DNA from: Mycolicibacterium parafortuitum
Lineage (GTDB): Bacteria; Actinomycetota; Actinomycetes; Mycobacteriales; Mycobacteriaceae
NCBI RefSeq assembly: GCF_002086815.1
Contig: NZ_MVID01000008.1
Coordinates: 62,001-126,000, forward strand
Direction of reading: 5' to 3'
Length of the DNA: 64,000 nt
Of the stretch, positions 29,201 to 37,418 are shown in pieces. The position numbers and the translations under genes are program-made. How positions within the stretch are numbered: the first letter of the stretch is position 1; every line of letters begins with the position of its first letter. The notes under the pieces are model-generated. The model saw only the letters and a program-made list of their open reading frames with translations. It ran no database searches and was not told the origin of the DNA.

Positions 29201-30497
29201 AGTGCAGCCGCCGACCGCGCCGGCGCTGACGCTACGCCTGCCCGGCCCGCGCACGGTGTCCGCGATCGAGGTGACGCCGAGCGCGTCGCCGCTGCCGGCC
29301 CGCCCGACGCTGATCGCCGTCGACCTCGGCGACGGCCCCCAGGTCCGCCGCCTGGACGCCTCCTCGGACGGCACGACCGAGACGCTGCGGCTGCATCCCC
29401 GGCGGACCGACACCGTCACCGTGTGGCTGATGGACTGGGACGACGTGATCGACCGCACCGCACTGGGATTCGATCAGCTCAAGCCTCCGGGTCTGGCCGA
29501 GGTGACCGCGCTCGACGATCGCGGTGAGCCGATCGGCGCCGCGGACGCCGAGGCCAACAGGGCGCGCACCGTCATCCTGGAATGCGGGCGCGGTCCGGTG
29601 ATCGGCGTCGCCGGCGAATTCGTGCAGACATCGGTCACCACCACCGTCGGCGCACTGTTGAGCGGCGAGCCGATCGCCGCGCGGCCGTGCCGCGACCAGC
29701 CGATCCAGCTTCCGGCAGGCGAACAGGAGCTCGTGGTGGGCCCCGGCGCCGGGCTGATCGTCGACGGTGTCCAGCTGGCGACCCCGAGGTCCGACGAGAT
29801 CCGCTCTGCGACAACGACATCAGTGGACGTCGACCGGTGGGAGCCCGCGCACCGGGAGGTCACGGTCGCGGCGTCGGACACCTCGCGCGTGCTCGTCGTC
29901 CCGGAGAGCGTGAACCCGGGCTGGGTGGCCCGGGACGCGGCAGGCACCGCACTGACCCCGATCACGGTGAACGGCTGGCAACAGGGCTGGGTACTGCCCG
30001 CAGGCACCGACGGGCCGGTGGCACTGGACTTCTCGTCGAACACGACCTACCGGGCCGGCCTGATCGGCGGCCTGGCACTGCTACCGCTGCTGCTGGTACT
30101 GGCGTTCGCGCCGGTGCGCCGCCCCACCCGCACGACCCCCGCCGCGCAGCCGTGGCAGATCGGCGCGCCCGGTGTCGGCGTCGCGACAGTGGCTGCGGCC
30201 GCGGTCATCTCAGGATGGTTCGGCGCGATCGTCGGTGCCGTCGCCGTCGGGATCCGCTATCTGTTGCGCCGCCGTACCCGGCTGCTGGACCGGATCACGG
30301 TGGTCACCGCGGCATTCGGGCTGATCCTGGCCGGTGCGGTGCTCAGCGGCGACCCGTGGCGTTCGGTCGACGGGTATGTCGGACATTCGCCCGGCGTGCA
30401 ATTCCTCGCGCTGCTGTCGGTGGTCGCGGTGGTGACCTCGACGATGCGGTTCACCGATTCCGGCCGTCCGCCGTCCGGCGACGACGAGGATGGGTGA
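26244..30497 (+). CDS. aftD: Arabinofuranosyltransferase AftD
   Basis: About 1,417 residues, close to the 1,400 of Rv0236c, an essential GT-C enzyme that adds arabinofuranose to arabinogalactan and lipoarabinomannan from decaprenyl-phosphoarabinose. The N-terminus is the family sequence SRRWLWVAAAAALVLTFAQSP, then GQISPDTKLDLTANP, with D36 in the first extracytoplasmic loop, the usual place of the GT-C catalytic acid. Multiple helices run to about residue 430, then a long periplasmic part with carbohydrate-binding-like beta domains, and four C-terminal helices (about 1275-1400). There is no ATG, GTG or TTG in frame between the stop at 26145 and GTG 26568, which would delete about 108 conserved residues. 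The start given is ATC 26244; CTG 26268 is another option. Confidence 0.93.
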   Translation: MERPTAQPLSRRWLWVAAAAALVLTFAQSPGQISPDTKLDLTANPLRFLARAFNLWNSELPFGQAQNQAYGYLFPHGTFFLAGDVLGVPGWVTQRLWWALLLVVGFWGVLRVAEALGIGTTPSRVIGALAYALSPRVLTTLGAISSETLPMMLAPWVLLPVVLALQGRKDGAGDGHGDSRVRMLAARSALAIALMGAVNAVATLTACLCAAVWLLCHRPNRTWWRFVAWWLPCVALAVAWWVVALLHLGRISPPFLDFIESSGVTTQWMSLTEMLRGTGAWTPYVAPSATAGAPLVTGTVAVLATSLVAAAGLAGLAMTRMPGRGRLITMLMVGVVLLAATYSGGLGSPFAHAIQMFLDADGTPLRNLHKLDPMLRLPLALGLAHLLGRVPLPGSVPRPVWRRAFAHPENDKRVAVGIVVLSALTAATALAWAGRLTPPGAFDAIPQYWHDTANWLDENNTDGRVLVAPGAPFATQVWGNSHDEPLQVLGASAWGVRDSIPLNPPETIRALDSVQRLFAAGRPSAGLADTLARQGISYVVVRNDLDPETSRSARPILVHRAVDGSPGLTRVASFGDPVGPGTLEGFVADSGLRPRYPAVEIYRVDAPGSMKPYVAEADTLARVDGGPESLLRLDERRRLTGKPPLGPMLLTQDALRAGLDAPLVTVTDTPTARETDYGRVDDHSSAIRGPDDARHTFNRVPDYPSDGAELVYGRWGGGRVTVSSAASDSTALPNVSPSSGPAAAVDGDASTSWVSNALQTAVGQWLQVDFDHPVTNATLTITPSATAVGAQVRRLEVSTVNGTTSVRFDQAGKPLTVALPYGESPWVRITATGTDDGSPGVQFGITDINVTQYDANGFAHPVALRHTVVVPPPDPNSAVALWDLGSELLGRAGCADSPTGTRCAAAMALASEEPVNLSRTLNVPAPTAVTPTVWVRARQGPALADLVAQPGATRAVGDADPIDVLGSAYAAADGDPGTSWTAPQRTVQPPTAPALTLRLPGPRTVSAIEVTPSASPLPARPTLIAVDLGDGPQVRRLDASSDGTTETLRLHPRRTDTVTVWLMDWDDVIDRTALGFDQLKPPGLAEVTALDDRGEPIGAADAEANRARTVILECGRGPVIGVAGEFVQTSVTTTVGALLSGEPIAARPCRDQPIQLPAGEQELVVGPGAGLIVDGVQLATPRSDEIRSATTTSVDVDRWEPAHREVTVAASDTSRVLVVPESVNPGWVARDAAGTALTPITVNGWQQGWVLPAGTDGPVALDFSSNTTYRAGLIGGLALLPLLLVLAFAPVRRPTRTTPAAQPWQIGAPGVGVATVAAAAVISGWFGAIVGAVAVGIRYLLRRRTRLLDRITVVTAAFGLILAGAVLSGDPWRSVDGYVGHSPGVQFLALLSVVAVVTSTMRFTDSGRPPSGDDEDG

Positions 30498-30498
30498 C

Positions 30499-31980
30499 AT
30501 GACCGACGTCGCCGCCGCACTCGTCCCCCCGATCAGCACCCAGGTCTCGGCGCTGGCCGGGCGGGCACCCGAGGCACCGGCGATCACCTGTGACGGGCAA
30601 ACCGTGACCCGCGGCGAGCTGGATGCGGTCACCAACCGGATCGCGCACGGGTTCGCGGCCAGGGGTGTCCGGGCCGGCGATTACGTGACAATCGTGGCGC
30701 CCAACTCACTGGACTGGGCGTACGCGGTCCTGGCCTGCTGGAAGCTCGGCGCGGTGCCGCAACCGCTGTCGGCACGTCTGCCCGACACCGAACTGGGCGC
30801 GCTACTGGAGCTGCGCAGACCGGCGCTGTTGGTGGGCCGGACCGATCCGACCGGCGTCACCGCCTGCACGACAACAGATCTGGCCGCCGAGTTCACCACC
30901 GAGTCCGACGGCGCGCTGCCGGAGGCGGTGTCCCCGGTGTGGAAGTCGATGGCCTCGGGCGGAAGCACCGGCCGCCCCAAGCTGATCGAGGCGGGCGGGA
31001 ACAGCCGGGTGCCACCGGCGATCGGGTATCCGCTGGGCGCGCAGGAGGGCGACGTGACCCTGCTGTCGGTGCCGCTGAGCCACAACACCGGTTTCACGAC
31101 GTTCGCGATCGGCCTGCTGCAGGGCCATCACCTGGTGGTGATGCCGCGTTTCGAACCGCACGAGTTCCTGCGGCTGATCACCGAACACCAGGTCACGTTC
31201 CTGACCACGGTGCCGACGATCATGCAGCGGCTGCTGCCGGTGTACCGGGCCGACCCGGACGCCTACGACCTGTCCTCGATCCGCCGGTTCTGGCATGTCG
31301 CGTCGGCGTGCCCGCCCGCGGTGAAGCGGGCATGGATCGACATCGTCGGCCCCGATGCGCTCTGGGAGCTGTACGGCGGCACCGAGTTACAGGCGCTGAC
31401 GTTCATCTCCGGGGCACAGTGGCTGACGCACCCCGGCTCGGTCGGTGTCGTGGTGGCCGGTGAGATGAAGGTGCTCGACGACGACGGCAACGAATGCCCG
31501 CCCGGTGTGCCCGGGGAGATCTACATGCGCCCGGCGCCCGGGTCCTCGCCGACCTACCGCTACATCGGCAGTTCGGCGAAGAGCCGCGACGGCTGGGACT
31601 CGCTGGGCGATCTCGGCTACTTCGACGAGGACGGATTCCTGTACCTCAACGACCGCCGCGTCGACATGTTCACCGTCGGCGGGCGCAACGTGTACCCGGC
31701 CGAGACCGAGTCGGCGCTCGCCGAACATCCCGGCGTGCTGTCGAGCCTGGTGGTCGGGTTGCCCGACGACGACCTCGGGCACGTCCCGCACGCGCTGGTG
31801 CAGGCCGGCGGGCTGACCCAGGACGACGTGGTCGCGTTCCTGGCCGAGCGGATCGCGTCGTACAAGGTGCCGCGCTCGGTGGAGTTCACCGAGCGGCCGC
31901 TGCGCGACGATGCGGGGAAGGCGCGGAGGTCGTCGGTCCGCGACGAGGTGATCGCGCGGCGAGCCGCGCGAGGGTCCTGA
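30499..31980 (+). CDS. Acyl-CoA synthetase (ANL superfamily)
   Basis: 493-residue AMP-forming CoA ligase that activates a carboxylic acid through an acyl-adenylate. The P-loop SGGSTGRPK is at about 152-160, the adenylate-binding YGGTE in the middle, then SLGDLGYFDEDGFLYLNDR, GGRNVYPAETE, and the C-terminal catalytic lysine in DDAGKARRS. ATG 30499 is preferred: AGGA lies 8 bases upstream and it follows the aftD stop by one base; ATG 30490 is also open. No equivalent is recalled next to Rv0236c in M. tuberculosis, so it may be an insertion. It is shorter than typical FadD proteins; substrate unknown. Confidence 0.88.
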   Translation: MTDVAAALVPPISTQVSALAGRAPEAPAITCDGQTVTRGELDAVTNRIAHGFAARGVRAGDYVTIVAPNSLDWAYAVLACWKLGAVPQPLSARLPDTELGALLELRRPALLVGRTDPTGVTACTTTDLAAEFTTESDGALPEAVSPVWKSMASGGSTGRPKLIEAGGNSRVPPAIGYPLGAQEGDVTLLSVPLSHNTGFTTFAIGLLQGHHLVVMPRFEPHEFLRLITEHQVTFLTTVPTIMQRLLPVYRADPDAYDLSSIRRFWHVASACPPAVKRAWIDIVGPDALWELYGGTELQALTFISGAQWLTHPGSVGVVVAGEMKVLDDDGNECPPGVPGEIYMRPAPGSSPTYRYIGSSAKSRDGWDSLGDLGYFDEDGFLYLNDRRVDMFTVGGRNVYPAETESALAEHPGVLSSLVVGLPDDDLGHVPHALVQAGGLTQDDVVAFLAERIASYKVPRSVEFTERPLRDDAGKARRSSVRDEVIARRAARGS

Positions 31981-31986
31981 CCTCGT

Positions 31987-32043
31987 CGAGATTGCATCCA
32001 GGCAGCAAAAGTGCGAGTGGAGTCCTGCCGGAATGCAATTTCG
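31987..32043. repeat. Long intergenic hairpin, family B copy 2
   Basis: Arms at 31987-32005 (CGAGATTGCATCCAGGCAG) and 32025-32043 pair at 16 of 19 positions around a 19-base loop. It shares the TTGCAT(T)CC-(G)GCAG core with the hairpin at 19051-19107. It fills the gap between two convergent genes, so it can act as a terminator in both directions. Confidence 0.7.
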
Positions 32044-32068
32044 GCGACCGAATCAGCGCGCGACGGCA

Positions 32069-33241
32069 TCAGCGCGCGACGGCGGGCTCGATCTCCTCGG
32101 TGATCGACGAGTCCAGCGGGGTCGGGTCGTTGCGCCGCTCCCAGCGCCGCAGCGCATTGCGGCACGGCGCCTCCACCAGCGCATAGCTGACCGCGGCGAT
32201 CGCGAAGCCGAACAGCGTCGTCAGCACGAGCACGATCGTGAAATGCCCGCTGAACGGGAATTCGCCGATGATCGGGAAAACCATCGCCAGCGCGGCGAGG
32301 TGCCATACGAACAGCCCGTAGGACCAGCGCCCCAGCGTCACCATCAGCGGGCTGCCGAGGATCCGGTGTGGTGTGTCGACGCGGTCGAGTACCAGCGGCG
32401 CCAGCAGCGCCCCGGCGACGATCGCGCCCATCGCGGTCTTGAGCGTCACCTGGATCACCGAGCCGGGGTGCAGGCCTTCCTTGCCGGCCAGCGGGGACGC
32501 CGCGATCGCGAACGCCGTCACCGCGATCAACGCCATCAGCACCCGTCGCCGCGCCAGCCGGTGTGCCCAGCCGACCGGGCTGACCGTCAGCTCCGCGAGC
32601 ACCATGCCCGCGGCGAACCACGAGAAGAAGGCCGGCGGCCAGTTCCACAGGTTGTGCCCGGAGTCCCTGTCGAACGGGATGTGCACCCACAGCAGGCTGG
32701 CCGCCGCGACCACGACGATCACCGGGATCCTGGCCCGCACCGGCAGATAGCGGGCCAGCAGCGCCAGCAGCGGCAGCGCCAGGTAGAAGCTCATCTCCAC
32801 CGACAGGCTCCACATCTGCGTCAACCCCGCGGTCAGGGTCAGCGGAACATAGATCTGGGTCAGCGTCAGATTCGCGAGCCACACCGTGAAGTCGGCCCTC
32901 GCCTCCGGCAGCAGGGTCAGGATCACCACGACCGCGACGAGGTAGCCGGGCATGATGCGCACGATGCGCGACCGCAGATAGTGGCCGGTCCGCGGCCGGG
33001 ACCGCAGCCCGCGCGCGGCGGCGGCGTGACCGCGCCACAGCAGGAACCCGGACAGCGCGAAGAACACCGCGACCGCGAGGTCGAAGCGGCCCAGGATGCG
33101 TCCGGCGACGCCGGCGTTGATTCCGGTCTGGAACGCGACGTGGGTGACGACGACGCCGATGGCGGCGCACGCGCGCATGCCCTCGACGGCGGGAAGGAAG
33201 CTGCGCGTCCCGCCGACGGTCTCACCGACGGCTGTAGTCAC
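32069..33241 (-). CDS. Membrane acyltransferase, acyltransferase-3 family (Rv0228-like)
   Basis: 390-residue polytopic protein of the acyltransferase-3 family, which transfers acyl groups to sugars or other envelope molecules. It has about ten membrane helices. Family marks are FLPAVEGMRACAAIGVVVTHV with the conserved His at the end of helix 1, FFALSGFLLWR, the RSRIVRIMPGYL basic block, and LSVEMSFYLALPLL. It corresponds in position and size to Rv0228. The start is GTG 33241, with no strong ribosome site. It diverges from the DUF3068 gene. Acceptor unknown. Confidence 0.88.
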   Translation of the reverse strand: MTTAVGETVGGTRSFLPAVEGMRACAAIGVVVTHVAFQTGINAGVAGRILGRFDLAVAVFFALSGFLLWRGHAAAARGLRSRPRTGHYLRSRIVRIMPGYLVAVVVILTLLPEARADFTVWLANLTLTQIYVPLTLTAGLTQMWSLSVEMSFYLALPLLALLARYLPVRARIPVIVVVAAASLLWVHIPFDRDSGHNLWNWPPAFFSWFAAGMVLAELTVSPVGWAHRLARRRVLMALIAVTAFAIAASPLAGKEGLHPGSVIQVTLKTAMGAIVAGALLAPLVLDRVDTPHRILGSPLMVTLGRWSYGLFVWHLAALAMVFPIIGEFPFSGHFTIVLVLTTLFGFAIAAVSYALVEAPCRNALRRWERRNDPTPLDSSITEEIEPAVAR

Positions 33242-33424
33242 GACGACCAGTCTGCCCGGTGACGCATGAGACGGGCGAAACCGGGGAAGTAAGGCACGTG
33301 CGCTCAGGCGCCGGAGTAAGCGACGACCTTAAGCAGTGCTGTTAGGGTCAAACGGGCTTTCAGGCGTCCGACTGGGCGCCGCCTCCGCCATGCCCCGTGG
33401 CGGCGCGCGAAGGGAGACACGGTA

Positions 33425-34630
33425 TTGAACCGCGCAGTTGCGCTGAGGATCGCCGCGTGCGGAATCATGGGCCTCGGAGCGGCCTTGCTCATCGCCGCTC
33501 TGCTCTTGTCCACCTACACCAAGGGCAAGATCGCCAAGATCCCGCTGAACATCGACGCCACCCTCGTCAGCGACGGCACGGCGACGGCCTTCGATCCGGC
33601 GTCGCTGCTCGGTGAGCGCTTCGTCGTCAACGAAGACGTTCCCGTCGTGCAGCAGCAGCAACTGAGTGTGGAGTCGCCGGCCAACGCCGACGTCGTGACG
33701 CTGCAGGTCGGCACGTCGCTGCGGCGCACCGATCAGCAGCAGGACAACGGTCTGCTACTGGCGATGGTGGACACCGTGACGGTCAACCGCCAGACCGCGG
33801 AAGCGGTGTCCAGCGAGACCAATCCCGGCGGTTCGGTGCAGAAGCCGCGCGCGATCGAGGACGAGACCCCGCCGACCAGCATCGCGCTGCCGCACGAGGG
33901 CCTGAGCTACCGGTTCCCGTTCGACACCGAGAAGAAGACCTATCAGCTGTTCGATCCGATCGCGCAGCGTCCGTTCGACGTGAACTACTCCGGCGAGGAG
34001 GACGTCAACGGCCTGACGACGCTGCGGTTCACCCAGAACGTCGGATTCGACAACGACGGCGAACTCGTCGAGCCGGTGAAGTTCGCGTCGCTCTACGACG
34101 ACGACGCCGACAGCCAGGTGACCGCGCGCGCGTCGCTGTGGGGCCTGGAGGGCGATCCGGAGGAAGAGATCACGATGACGCGGTACTACGCCGCGCAGCG
34201 CACCTTCTGGGTCGACCAGGTGTCGGGCACCATCGTCAAGGAGACCGACCGCGCCTACCACTACTACGCCCGCGACGCGCTCAAGCCCGAGATGACCTAC
34301 GTCGACTACACCGTCACCTCCGACGAGGAGACGATCGAGGCCCAGGTCGCCGCCGCGCAGGACGAGCGCGACCGGGTGGCGCTGTGGGGCCGCATCCTGC
34401 CGATCACATTCACCGCGCTGGGTCTGGTGCTGCTCGTCGGCGGCGCGCTGCTCGGCACGTTCAGCCTGCGCGCGGAGTCCATGCTGGCCGATCCGGGTCT
34501 CGACGACACCGGTGACCGGTTCTACGGCAAGCGGGGCGAGGAAGGCGAGCCGGTCCCGGGCGCCGAGGCGATGACCGAGAAGCTCCCGGCGCAGCGGCCG
34601 ACCGATCTGCCACCGGACCGACCGGTCTGA
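33425..34630 (+). CDS. DUF3068 membrane-anchored envelope protein (Rv0227c-like)
   Basis: 401-residue protein with an N-terminal helix (about 7-29), a large extracytoplasmic domain and a second helix near 323-347 (ILPITFTALGLVLLVGGALLGTF), then a short cytoplasmic tail. This is the DUF3068 layout of Rv0227c; the family has been linked to corynebacterial porin-like or envelope proteins. The start is TTG 33425, supported by GGGAGA 8 bases upstream. The next gene begins at or just after its stop, so the two are an operon, as Rv0227c-Rv0226c. Function unknown. Confidence 0.85.
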   Translation: MNRAVALRIAACGIMGLGAALLIAALLLSTYTKGKIAKIPLNIDATLVSDGTATAFDPASLLGERFVVNEDVPVVQQQQLSVESPANADVVTLQVGTSLRRTDQQQDNGLLLAMVDTVTVNRQTAEAVSSETNPGGSVQKPRAIEDETPPTSIALPHEGLSYRFPFDTEKKTYQLFDPIAQRPFDVNYSGEEDVNGLTTLRFTQNVGFDNDGELVEPVKFASLYDDDADSQVTARASLWGLEGDPEEEITMTRYYAAQRTFWVDQVSGTIVKETDRAYHYYARDALKPEMTYVDYTVTSDEETIEAQVAAAQDERDRVALWGRILPITFTALGLVLLVGGALLGTFSLRAESMLADPGLDDTGDRFYGKRGEEGEPVPGAEAMTEKLPAQRPTDLPPDRPV

Positions 34631-34653
34631 TCGCTCGTCTCCGCGCGCCGGCG

Positions 34654-36354
34654 GTGCCGGCCTACGCGCTGGCGCTGACGCTGGCGGTCACCGCACCGCT
34701 GCTCGGTCCCGGTCATCTGCTGCTGCGCGACGCGGTGTCGACCCCGCGCTCGTATCTGACCGACGCCGCACTGGGCCTGTCCCAGGCCGCGCCGAGGGCA
34801 CTGCCTCAGGACTTCTTCGTCGCGCTGGCCTCGACCGTCGTCGACGGCGGTGTGGTGGTCAAGGCGCTGCTGATCCTCGGGCTGTTCCTGGCGGGCTGGG
34901 GCGCGGCGCGGCTGGTCGCCGTCGTGTTGCCGGACGCGGGGACGGCCGGGCAGTGCGTGGCGGTGACGGTCGCGATCTGGAATCCCTATGTCGCCGAGCG
35001 GCTCCTTCAGGGCCACTGGAGCCTGCTGGTCGGCTACGGCTGCCTGCCGTGGGTGGCCGCGTCGGTGCTGTCACTGCGGGTCTCGGCGCGCGGCGGTGTC
35101 GCGGCGCTGGTGTTCTGGCCGGCGCTGGCCGGCCTGACCCCGACGGGGTTGCTGCTGGCCGTGGTGGTCGCTGTGGCGGCGGCGCTGGCGCCGGGCACCG
35201 GACGGCCGCGCTGGTGGTGCGCGACGGTCAGCCTGGCGGCGTCGCTGACGGCGGCGCTGCCGTGGCTCGTCGCGTCCGTGCTCGGCACCGGCTGGGCCGA
35301 TCAGGACGCGGGGCTGCGCGCGGGCATCGACGCGTTCGCCGCGCGTGCCGAACCGGGGTTGTCCACGCTGTTCAGCCTCGCCAGCCTGGGCGGGATCTGG
35401 AACTCCGAGGCGGTCCCCGCGTCCCGCACAACGCTTTTCGCGGTCGCATCCGCGGTGGTGCTGCTCGGCATCGTCGCCGTCGGCGTGCCGCGGCTGATCC
35501 GCGGCCGCACCGCGGTCCCGCTGCTGGTGCTGGCCGCGCTGGCCGTCGTCGGGCCCGCGCTGATGGCGACCGGGCCTGGCCTTGCGGCGCTGGAGGCGCT
35601 GAGCCGCGCCGTCCCCGGGCTCGGGGTGCTGCGCGACGGCCAGAAATGGGTGGCGCTGGCCATGCCCGCGTACGCACTGGCCGGTGCCGCGGCCGTGGTG
35701 ACACTGCGCCCGCGGCTGCCCGCGCTGGCCACCGCCACGGTGTGCTGTGCGGCGCTGATCGCGACGCTGCCGGATCTGGTCTGGGGCGTCGGCGGCCGCG
35801 TCGCGCCGGTGCGCTACCCGCCGGGCTGGGCCGCGGCCGCCGCCGTGGTCAATGCCGAGCCGGCGCCGGTCGCGGTGCTGCCCGTCGACAGTATGCGCCG
35901 ATTCTCTTGGGGCCCAGACGCACCTGTACTCGACCCGCTGCCGCGGTGGCTGCGCGCCGAGGTGCTCAGCACCGGCGACCTGACCGTGGCGGGCCACACC
36001 GTGCTCGGCGAGGGGGCCCATGCCCGCGACGTCCAGCGCATGCTGACCGCGGGCGCGGGCCGCGACGAACTCGCCGCGGCCGGGGTCGGGTGGGTCGTCA
36101 CCGAGGGCCCGGTTCCCGCGCTCCCGCTGCCGGTCGCCTATCGCGACGACGACATCGCCGTCTACGCCGTCGGCGGCGACTCCGCCGGCTCGCCGCACCG
36201 GCCGGTGATGATCGCCGCGCATGCGGTGTGGCTGGGTCAGTTGGGCCTGGGGATAGGCCTTTGTCTGGCCGGGTTGGTCATCGGGCGGCTGCGGTCACGG
36301 CACGCACACCGACGGGACGAGGACGAACAGCGGCCACAGACCGGCCATCAGTAG
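34654..36354 (+). CDS. Polytopic membrane protein (Rv0226c-like)
   Basis: 566-residue protein from the first standard start, GTG 34654, with a dozen or so membrane helices and a soluble stretch near 410-520. It matches Rv0226c in position and size. The layout resembles GT-C-type membrane proteins, but no catalytic motif can be pointed to. The frame is open further upstream (LIARLRAPAVPAYALAL), and an ATC at 34630-34632 overlaps the upstream TGA in the TGATC arrangement, so the true start may be non-standard. The last 60 bases overlap the convergent gene at 36295. Confidence 0.8.
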   Translation: MPAYALALTLAVTAPLLGPGHLLLRDAVSTPRSYLTDAALGLSQAAPRALPQDFFVALASTVVDGGVVVKALLILGLFLAGWGAARLVAVVLPDAGTAGQCVAVTVAIWNPYVAERLLQGHWSLLVGYGCLPWVAASVLSLRVSARGGVAALVFWPALAGLTPTGLLLAVVVAVAAALAPGTGRPRWWCATVSLAASLTAALPWLVASVLGTGWADQDAGLRAGIDAFAARAEPGLSTLFSLASLGGIWNSEAVPASRTTLFAVASAVVLLGIVAVGVPRLIRGRTAVPLLVLAALAVVGPALMATGPGLAALEALSRAVPGLGVLRDGQKWVALAMPAYALAGAAAVVTLRPRLPALATATVCCAALIATLPDLVWGVGGRVAPVRYPPGWAAAAAVVNAEPAPVAVLPVDSMRRFSWGPDAPVLDPLPRWLRAEVLSTGDLTVAGHTVLGEGAHARDVQRMLTAGAGRDELAAAGVGWVVTEGPVPALPLPVAYRDDDIAVYAVGGDSAGSPHRPVMIAAHAVWLGQLGLGIGLCLAGLVIGRLRSRHAHRRDEDEQRPQTGHQ

Positions 36355-36552
36355 GTAGGCCGCGATCCCGCCCCCGGCCGGGAACGCGGTCTGCAGCAGG
36401 TCCTCGACATGGCGGACCTTCTCGACGTTGAAGAACGCCCACGCGAGCCCGATCACCACGTACGGGATCGCCATCCACAGGCCGAACTCGATCATGCCCG
36501 CGACCGAGACACGCTTGCTCAGCAGGCTTCGGGTGCGGGTGCGCATCGACAT
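36295..36552 (-). CDS. Small two-helix membrane protein, downstream partner of MpaB-like oxygenase
   Basis: 85 residues with two hydrophobic helices (about 21-41 and 61-81) and a basic N-terminus MSMRTRTRSLLSKR. ATG 36552 has GAGGA 7 bases upstream. It begins 8 bp after the oxygenase stop, so it is the last gene of a three-gene operon. It resembles the first gene of the operon: both have RxLLS near the start, PYxxIGL in helix 1 and WPLxxL before a C-terminal CxP. Its 3' end overlaps the convergent membrane-protein gene by 60 bases. Function unknown. Confidence 0.65.
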   Translation of the reverse strand: MSMRTRTRSLLSKRVSVAGMIEFGLWMAIPYVVIGLAWAFFNVEKVRHVEDLLQTAFPAGGGIAAYLLMAGLWPLFVLVPSVCVP

Positions 36553-36560
36553 CACCGTCC

Positions 36561-37418
36561 TCACACCAACTGCCGGTGTCGGCGCACCCGCATCCGGACG
36601 TCGGCCAGCAGCACGTAACTGCCGCCCTGCCGCAGGAATCCGGGGATGAAGCGGTTGACGAACGCGACGAACAGGAACAGCTGCTCGAACATCCGCTGCC
36701 GGCCCGGCCCCCAGGACAGGCGGAGCTGTTCGCGGAACACCGGCGCCAGGAATCCTGTGGTGAGGAACTTCAGCAACGGCCGGAACGGAAGTCCCAGCAG
36801 CGGGTTGATCATCCGCAGGTCGATCAGGTCGAGCAGATAGCCGCGGACGGTGTCGTCGACCGCGACGTGCTCGCAGGCGGTGTCCCAGTAGCGGTCGAAG
36901 TCCGCGCGGGTGGCGGGCCACTGGTCCTCGGTGACCTGCAGCGTGGTGCCCAGCGTCCAGGCCGACCGGTAGAACTGCTCGGCCTGTTCCGGGGTCATCT
37001 CGCCGCGCAGCAGCTGATAGGTGTCCTCCAGCCCGACGAACAGGCAGGCGGCCACCCACATCTGCAGGTCACGGTTGAATGCGTTGTAGCGCACCGGGCT
37101 TGACGGCGTGGACTTGACGTGCCGGTGCGCCCCGTTGACGGCCTCACGGTACGCGGCGCGGTCGCCGTCGGTGCCGAAGATCGCGACGGCCAGGTATTGG
37201 AACGTGGTGCGTGCCCGCTTCCACGGATGCTTCATCAGGTTGCCGGAGTCGACCTTGCTCTCCACCACGCCGTAGCCGACGCCGGGCCGGGACAGCTGCA
37301 TGATCACGTTGGCGGCACCGGCGGCGAAGGACCAGAAGTCCATCGCGTCACCGACTTTCACCGGTTCGTCGCTCCAGCGGGCGGTCCGGCGGGTGATCGT
37401 GATCCGGTTCCCGGTCAT
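36561..37418 (-). CDS. MpaB/rubber-oxygenase family (DUF2236) protein
   Basis: 285-residue protein of the DUF2236 family, which includes fungal MpaB and the bacterial latex-clearing b-type-heme oxygenases. Typical blocks are visible: GAHRHV (about 96-101), RYNAFNRDLQMWVAACLFVG after it, the helical middle, and a C-terminal FVNRFIPGFLRQGG. Members cleave C=C bonds or oxidise hydrophobic substrates; many actinobacterial copies are uncharacterised. The ATG at 37418 overlaps the upstream stop by four bases (ATGA). It is flanked on both sides by related small membrane proteins. Heme ligands were not assigned. Confidence 0.8.
   Translation of the reverse strand: MTGNRITITRRTARWSDEPVKVGDAMDFWSFAAGAANVIMQLSRPGVGYGVVESKVDSGNLMKHPWKRARTTFQYLAVAIFGTDGDRAAYREAVNGAHRHVKSTPSSPVRYNAFNRDLQMWVAACLFVGLEDTYQLLRGEMTPEQAEQFYRSAWTLGTTLQVTEDQWPATRADFDRYWDTACEHVAVDDTVRGYLLDLIDLRMINPLLGLPFRPLLKFLTTGFLAPVFREQLRLSWGPGRQRMFEQLFLFVAFVNRFIPGFLRQGGSYVLLADVRMRVRRHRQLV

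Noticed and set aside
28420..29450. A separate carbohydrate-binding protein gene within the aftD region
   Set aside because: The reading frame is continuous with AftD on both sides; the beta-rich binding domains are part of that protein.
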